From Dehalococcoidia bacterium (GTDB taxonomy: Bacteria > Chloroflexota > Dehalococcoidia > Dehalococcoidales > E44-bin46), in contig SOKA01000087.1 of the NCBI GenBank assembly GCA_004376105.1, positions 1 to 26,516 on the forward strand: DNA of 26,516 nt, in the 5' to 3' direction. The notes below the pieces were generated by a model. That model had not been told where the DNA came from, did no database searches, and saw only the letters and a list, made by a program, of their open reading frames with translations. The position numbers were made by a program, and so were the translations under genes. Positions 22,899-26,516 of this stretch are shown here, piece after piece (position 1 is the stretch's first letter; each line of letters starts with the position of its first letter).

Positions 22899-24611
22899 AT
22901 GTCGGTAGATATCAACTTTATGGTCGGTGGAGAAGCGGGCCAAGGAGTGCAATCTGTGGGCTTTATATTAGCCAAGTCTTTCGCCCGAGGCGGATATTAC
23001 GTCTTTGCTGACCAGGACTATGAATCCAGGATAAGGGGTGGGCATAACTTTTTCCGGGTCAGGGTAAAGGACACTAGGGTAGAAGCCATCGCCGAGCCGG
23101 TGGATATATTGCTTGCCCTCAATAAGGAAAGCATAGACCTGCATCAGGGAGAGTTAGCCAAAGGAGGGATAATCCTGTTTGATGGAGAGAAGATAGAGGA
23201 CATTAGTGGCGATGGCAACTTCTTTAGCGTGCCTCTGGAGAGGCTGGCTGAAGAGAAGGCAGGAAATAAACTAATGGCAAATACTACCGCCCTCGGTGCA
23301 GCTCTAGGTCTGGTAGGATATGACTTTGAGTTATTGGATAAGGTTTTGCGAGAACATTTTGGTGCTGGTGAAATTGGAGAGAATAACATCAAAGCTGCCA
23401 AGGCTGGATATGAGTACACACGAGAGAATTTTAAGAGGGATTTTGATTACCGTCTCAGTCCCATCAGTGATACGAAAAGGATGCTGCTTAATGGGCATGA
23501 GGCTGTAGCTTTGGGGGCTATAGCCGCCGGCTGCAAATTCATGGCTGGGTATCCAATGACCCCGTCAACATCCATTATGGAGTATATGGCAGCTAAAGCC
23601 AAGGATTTTGACCTGGTAGTCTTACAGTCCGAGGATGAGATAGCGGCGATAAACATGATAATTGGGGCCGGCTATGCCGGTGTCAGAGCTATGACTGCTA
23701 CCTCGGGGAGTGGCTTTTGCCTAATGGTAGAGGGCTTGGGACTAGCGGGAATTACCGAGACACCGATAGTTATAGTCGATGGACAGCGTCCCGGTCCTGC
23801 TACTGGCCTACCCACCAGGACAGAGCAGAGCGACCTTGAATTTGCCCTTCATGCCTCTCACGGGGAATTCCCCCGGGCTGTCCTGGCACCAGCTACAATT
23901 GAAGACGCCTTTTGGCTGACTATCAAAGCCTTTAACCTGGCCGAGAAGTATCAATTACCGGTCATCGTGTTAACCGACCAACATCTTGCTAGCTCCTACT
24001 CTACGGTTGGCGGATTTGACCTCTCAAATGTAACCATTGATAGGGGCATTCTCTTTTCACCAGAGGAAGCAGGTGAGGAATATAAGAGGCACAGAATAAC
24101 TAAGTCTGGTGTTTCACCCCGAGCCTTCCCCGGACAAAAAGGTGCTCAAGTGGCTACTGACGCTGATGAGCATGATGAAGCGGGACACCTGATTGAGGAT
24201 GCTGAGACCAGGACTCAAATGGTGCAGAAGCGGATGTGCAAGCTTATTGACCTTAAAAAGGAGATTGCTCCTCCTCAGCTATACGGCCCCCGAAAGGCAG
24301 AGACAATACTTATTGGCTGGGGCAGTACCTGTGGCGCCATTCGTGAAGCCGTGGATATTCTGGGTCAGGAAAAAGCTAGTGTCAACCTACTTCATTTGAG
24401 CGAACTGTGGCCTTTCCCTGCTGAGGTGGTAGCCGAGGCCTTAAGCAATGCCCGAACGAGCTGCGTAATTGAGAATAACGCCACCGGACAACTGGCTCAT
24501 CTAATCCGGGCAGAGACAGGTAAAGAAGTCAGTGGCAAAATCCTCAAATATGACGGGCGTCCCTTCACACCAGCCTACATTGTTCGAGAGGTAAAAAAGG
24601 AGGGTTGCTGA
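22899..24611 (+). CDS. korA: 2-oxoacid:ferredoxin oxidoreductase, fused gamma-alpha subunit (KorA type)
   Basis: 570 aa. Residues 1-190 are the gamma (catalytic-domain) part, MVGGEAGQGVQSVG with DYESRIRGGHNFF, which helps bind CoA or partner subunits. Residues 200-570 are the alpha part with the pyrimidine-binding TPP domain: AGYPMTPSTSIMEYM, QSEDEIAAINMIIGA, ATSGSGFCLM and the C-terminal LSELWPFPAEVV. Together with the next gene it forms the heterodimer that oxidatively decarboxylates a 2-oxoacid (2-oxoglutarate, branched-chain or pyruvate) and reduces ferredoxin, or runs in reverse to fix CO2. No separate ferredoxin (delta) gene lies beside it. Substrate cannot be fixed from sequence. GGGGGAG precedes ATG. 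Confidence 0.92.
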   Translation: MSVDINFMVGGEAGQGVQSVGFILAKSFARGGYYVFADQDYESRIRGGHNFFRVRVKDTRVEAIAEPVDILLALNKESIDLHQGELAKGGIILFDGEKIEDISGDGNFFSVPLERLAEEKAGNKLMANTTALGAALGLVGYDFELLDKVLREHFGAGEIGENNIKAAKAGYEYTRENFKRDFDYRLSPISDTKRMLLNGHEAVALGAIAAGCKFMAGYPMTPSTSIMEYMAAKAKDFDLVVLQSEDEIAAINMIIGAGYAGVRAMTATSGSGFCLMVEGLGLAGITETPIVIVDGQRPGPATGLPTRTEQSDLEFALHASHGEFPRAVLAPATIEDAFWLTIKAFNLAEKYQLPVIVLTDQHLASSYSTVGGFDLSNVTIDRGILFSPEEAGEEYKRHRITKSGVSPRAFPGQKGAQVATDADEHDEAGHLIEDAETRTQMVQKRMCKLIDLKKEIAPPQLYGPRKAETILIGWGSTCGAIREAVDILGQEKASVNLLHLSELWPFPAEVVAEALSNARTSCVIENNATGQLAHLIRAETGKEVSGKILKYDGRPFTPAYIVREVKKEGC

Positions 24612-24613
24612 CT

Positions 24614-25468
24614 ATGGTAGCAATGACTGATTATGCTGGGAGTAAACTGGCCTGGTGTCCGGGCTGTGGCAACTTCGGTATCTTGAGCGCGGTTAATAAA
24701 GCCCTGGTTGAGCTTAATATCGAACCCCACCGAGTGCTGATGGTCTCTGGCATTGGGCAGGCAGGGAAACTACCCCACTATACCAGATGTAATATACTCA
24801 ATATGCTCCACGGCAGGACACTCCCAGCGGCGGCTGGTGCCAAGATAGCTAATCCAGAGCTTATTGTTATTGCTGTGGGTGGTGATGGGGATGGCTACGG
24901 AGAAGGGGGAAACCACTTCATCCATGCCATGCGCCGTAACCACGATATTACCTATCTAGTGCACAATAACCAGGTCTACGGTCTCACCAAGGGGCAGGCA
25001 TCTCCTACCAGTGACCTTGGTTTTGTCACCAAGACCACCCTCAGAGGAGCAACAATGCCACTAAACCCCCTGGCTCTGGCTATAGCCTGTGATGCCAGCT
25101 TTGTTGGCAGGGGATTCGCCGGAGACGTTGAGCATCTCGCTAACCTCATTAAGATGGGGATTACCCATAAGGGATTTGCGTTTATCGATGTGCTCCAACC
25201 CTGTGTTATTTTTAATCGTAAGAACACCTATAACTGGTACCGAGAGAGAGTGTATAAGCTGGAAGAGGAGACTAACTACGACCCAAGCAACAAGGCAGCA
25301 GCCTTCAACAAAGCTCAAGAGTGGGGAGAACAAATACCTATCGGCATTATCTACCGGAAACAACGGCCTACCTTTGAGGAGCAACTACCAGCTTTAGATA
25401 AAGGGCCGTTGGTGAAACAGAAGATAGAGATTGGACGAATAGAAGAGCTACTTGATGAATTCCTGTAA
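24614..25468 (+). CDS. korB: 2-oxoacid:ferredoxin oxidoreductase, beta subunit (KorB type)
   Basis: 284 aa carrying the TPP motif GGDGDGYGEGG through HNNQVYGLTKGQ, and cysteines for the single [4Fe-4S] cluster: Cys15 and Cys18 in WCPGCG and Cys197 in LQPCV. The usual third ligand in SGIGC is Gln49 here; instead a Cys59 lies ten residues on in HYTRCN. This GIGQ arrangement is, to my recollection, a recurring subfamily variant. Start is ATG 24614, 2 nt after the korA stop with AGGAGG 9 nt ahead; a TTG nine bases earlier overlaps that site and is unlikely. Tight spacing indicates a stoichiometric pair with korA. Confidence 0.92.
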   Translation: MVAMTDYAGSKLAWCPGCGNFGILSAVNKALVELNIEPHRVLMVSGIGQAGKLPHYTRCNILNMLHGRTLPAAAGAKIANPELIVIAVGGDGDGYGEGGNHFIHAMRRNHDITYLVHNNQVYGLTKGQASPTSDLGFVTKTTLRGATMPLNPLALAIACDASFVGRGFAGDVEHLANLIKMGITHKGFAFIDVLQPCVIFNRKNTYNWYRERVYKLEEETNYDPSNKAAAFNKAQEWGEQIPIGIIYRKQRPTFEEQLPALDKGPLVKQKIEIGRIEELLDEFL

Positions 25469-25508
25469 ATAGATAAAGGCAAATGATTTTGATGGTAGGG
25501 AGGCAATA

Positions 25509-25586
25509 ATGTCACTAAATTTCAATATCTGGTGGCTAAAGAAGCAGAACTTCTGTCTCTATAAGTTTAGTAAGGAGGGATATTAG
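25509..25586 (+). CDS. 25-residue ORF leading into the next ferritin-like gene
   Basis: ATG is preceded by GGGAGG 7 nt upstream, a better site than many real genes have, and the frame codes for 25 residues beginning MSLNFNIWWLKKQN and ending in TAG one base before the GTG of the ferritin-like gene. The ribosome-binding site of that gene (GGAGGG) lies inside this ORF. Composition is aromatic and basic with one cysteine. It could be a translated leader that couples or controls the downstream gene, or a microprotein; no family is recognised. Confidence 0.4.
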   Translation: MSLNFNIWWLKKQNFCLYKFSKEGY

Positions 25587-25587
25587 A

Positions 25588-26085
25588 GTGTCTATTTCTT
25601 TTTATGGCAGTGAGCTTATAAACATAGCTATCGGTATTGAAAGAAGGGGCATTGCCTTCTATGATGTCATGGCCAAGTCAACCCAGAGTGCAGCAGCTCG
25701 TGATATCTTTCGCTATCTAGTCGGTATGGAACGAGAGCATATCCAGACTTTCCAGAGCATGCTCGATGAAGCTGATAGATATGAAATTCCAGAGATGTAT
25801 GCTGGGGAATATGCAGCTTATCTTCAGGCACTGGTTGACAGTGCTGTTTTCACTGATGATATGGCCACCAGTGAAATGGCGACTCAGGCGGATAGTGATA
25901 TTAAGGCAATAGAGCTAGGTATTAGTGCGGAAAAGGATTCCATACTGTTTTACTACGGCATGAAGGAGATAATGCCCCAGCGAGCACACCCGACACTAGA
26001 TAAGATAATAGCTGAGGAAAAGTTGCACCTGAGGCAGCTTGCTGAGTTAAAGAAGAAGTTAGCCACCCCTTATAACACAGATTAA
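25588..26085 (+). CDS. Ferritin-like (rubrerythrin-type) diiron protein, GTG start
   Basis: 165 aa. The two halves have IGIERRGIAFYDVM with GMEREHIQTF, and ISAEKDSILFYYGMKE with IAEEKLHLRQL, giving the two Glu plus two ExxH sets of a diiron site. As with the other ferritin-like proteins in the cluster, no rubredoxin domain is attached. GTG 25588 is used, with AAGGAGGG about 9 nt upstream. It is the third such protein within 6 kb, and its stop codon is immediately followed in the same frame by an Lrp-type ligand domain fragment. Confidence 0.88.
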   Translation: MSISFYGSELINIAIGIERRGIAFYDVMAKSTQSAAARDIFRYLVGMEREHIQTFQSMLDEADRYEIPEMYAGEYAAYLQALVDSAVFTDDMATSEMATQADSDIKAIELGISAEKDSILFYYGMKEIMPQRAHPTLDKIIAEEKLHLRQLAELKKKLATPYNTD

Positions 26086-26280
26086 AGACGGACTGCGGTA
26101 GTCGAGGCTGTCCAAAAGTTGGGAGGAGTGAAGTCAGCAGATTCAGTAACCGGGCCTTATGATCTGGTTGTAGCTGTTGAGGTGGCTGACCTTGATGCTG
26201 TGGGCAGCGTCGTCAAACAGATTCACTCCGTGCCAGGAATTTGCAAGACGACAACCTGCGTCGGGGTGAAATACTCCTGA
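26086..26280 (+). pseudogene. 5'-truncated Lrp/AsnC ligand-binding (RAM) domain
   Basis: Directly after the ferritin-like stop codon, in the same frame, 64 codons run to TGA at 26278: AVVEAVQKLGGVKSADSVTG, then PYDLVVAVEVADLDAVGSVV, ending TTTCVGVKYS. This is the familiar fold of stand-alone AsnC ligand-binding proteins, including the TGPYD turn and TTTC strand. The first beta strand (about 15 residues, usually M-x-A-Y-V-L-I) and any start codon are missing; the only internal start, GTG in GGAGGAGTG, would lose even more. Either a deletion fused it to the ferritin-like gene or it is expressed only by stop read-through. I treat it as a remnant. Confidence 0.7.
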
Positions 26281-26516
26281 AGCGTGCCCTTCAAGACGAG
26301 TAGATGCAGAAGGCGGATTTAAAGAGGTCACAATGCAGGACTGTTCTAAGACAAACTCGCCTGAGGGTAACATTCCGACGTTTTGTGTCTTACCTCGAGG
26401 TGGACCTTTATCACCCATTCCGAGGGATTGTTAAATGCTAATGGCAAATGGATAGAACAATTCTCTGGCAGGCTCCTTTCAACTTTCTTAGATTGATATA
26501 ACCTACACATCTGGTT

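Noticed and set aside
26333..26434. 33-codon + strand ORF near the right edge
   Set aside because: A GAGG lies upstream, but composition is unremarkable, there is no family, and the region shows no other gene signals.

Overview
The window reads as a chromosomal segment of an anaerobic bacterium, most likely a Chloroflexota of the Dehalococcoidia type. That placement is inference from gene content: a tungsten-type aldehyde:ferredoxin oxidoreductase, a two-subunit 2-oxoacid:ferredoxin oxidoreductase, several rubrerythrin-like proteins, an NfeD/stomatin pair, and a small zinc-ribbon/RRM/bS21 cluster. No rRNA, tRNA, CRISPR array or intact transposase is visible.

Region 1 (1-4221, + strand) is a compact purine operon, purD-purE-purB-purC. 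The purE/purB and purB/purC junctions are ATGA overlaps, and a strong terminator follows purC. purD appears to begin at a CTG codon. purK is not adjacent to purE.

Region 2 (4234-13230, - strand) is a histidine operon, hisZ-hisG-hisD-[thiF/moeB-like, moaD-like, AOR]-hisC-hisB, with a good promoter upstream of hisZ. Two things stand out. A tungstoenzyme cassette (AOR plus a ubiquitin-like sulfur carrier and its E1-like activator) sits inside the operon. HisG is a single polypeptide with two HisG catalytic domains in tandem: the first keeps the N-terminal KGR motif but has lost the PRPP loop, and the second has the reverse.

Region 3 (13273-16343) holds a divergent nfeD-stomatin pair (membrane protease and SPFH scaffold), a terminator hairpin, and a convergent birA lacking the DNA-binding domain.

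Region 4 (16419-17909, - strand) has a 46-aa zinc-ribbon protein with its own promoter. Next to it is a likely operon of a two-part zinc-ribbon protein, ribosomal protein bS21 and a glycine-rich RRM protein. That operon has a long leader and a 13-bp hairpin immediately before rpsU.

Region 5 (17949-19570) looks like scarred accessory DNA. It holds a possible insertion-sequence end, a DUF362/double [4Fe-4S] protein, and a frameshifted fragment of a branched-chain amino acid ABC ATPase (LivF). Between 19371 and 19534 I see no gene.

Region 6 (19535-26280, + strand) is a redox cluster: a small CxxC protein, a rhodanese-ferritin fusion, a metallo-beta-lactamase protein with two rhodanese domains, a small acidic protein, a second ferritin-like protein, the KorA/KorB-type oxidoreductase, a 25-aa ORF, a third ferritin-like protein and a 5'-truncated Lrp/AsnC ligand-binding domain. 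The set suggests a peroxide/sulfane-sulfur response module tied to ferredoxin-dependent metabolism; that link is inference. The last 236 bases (26281-26516) hold nothing I can support as a gene.
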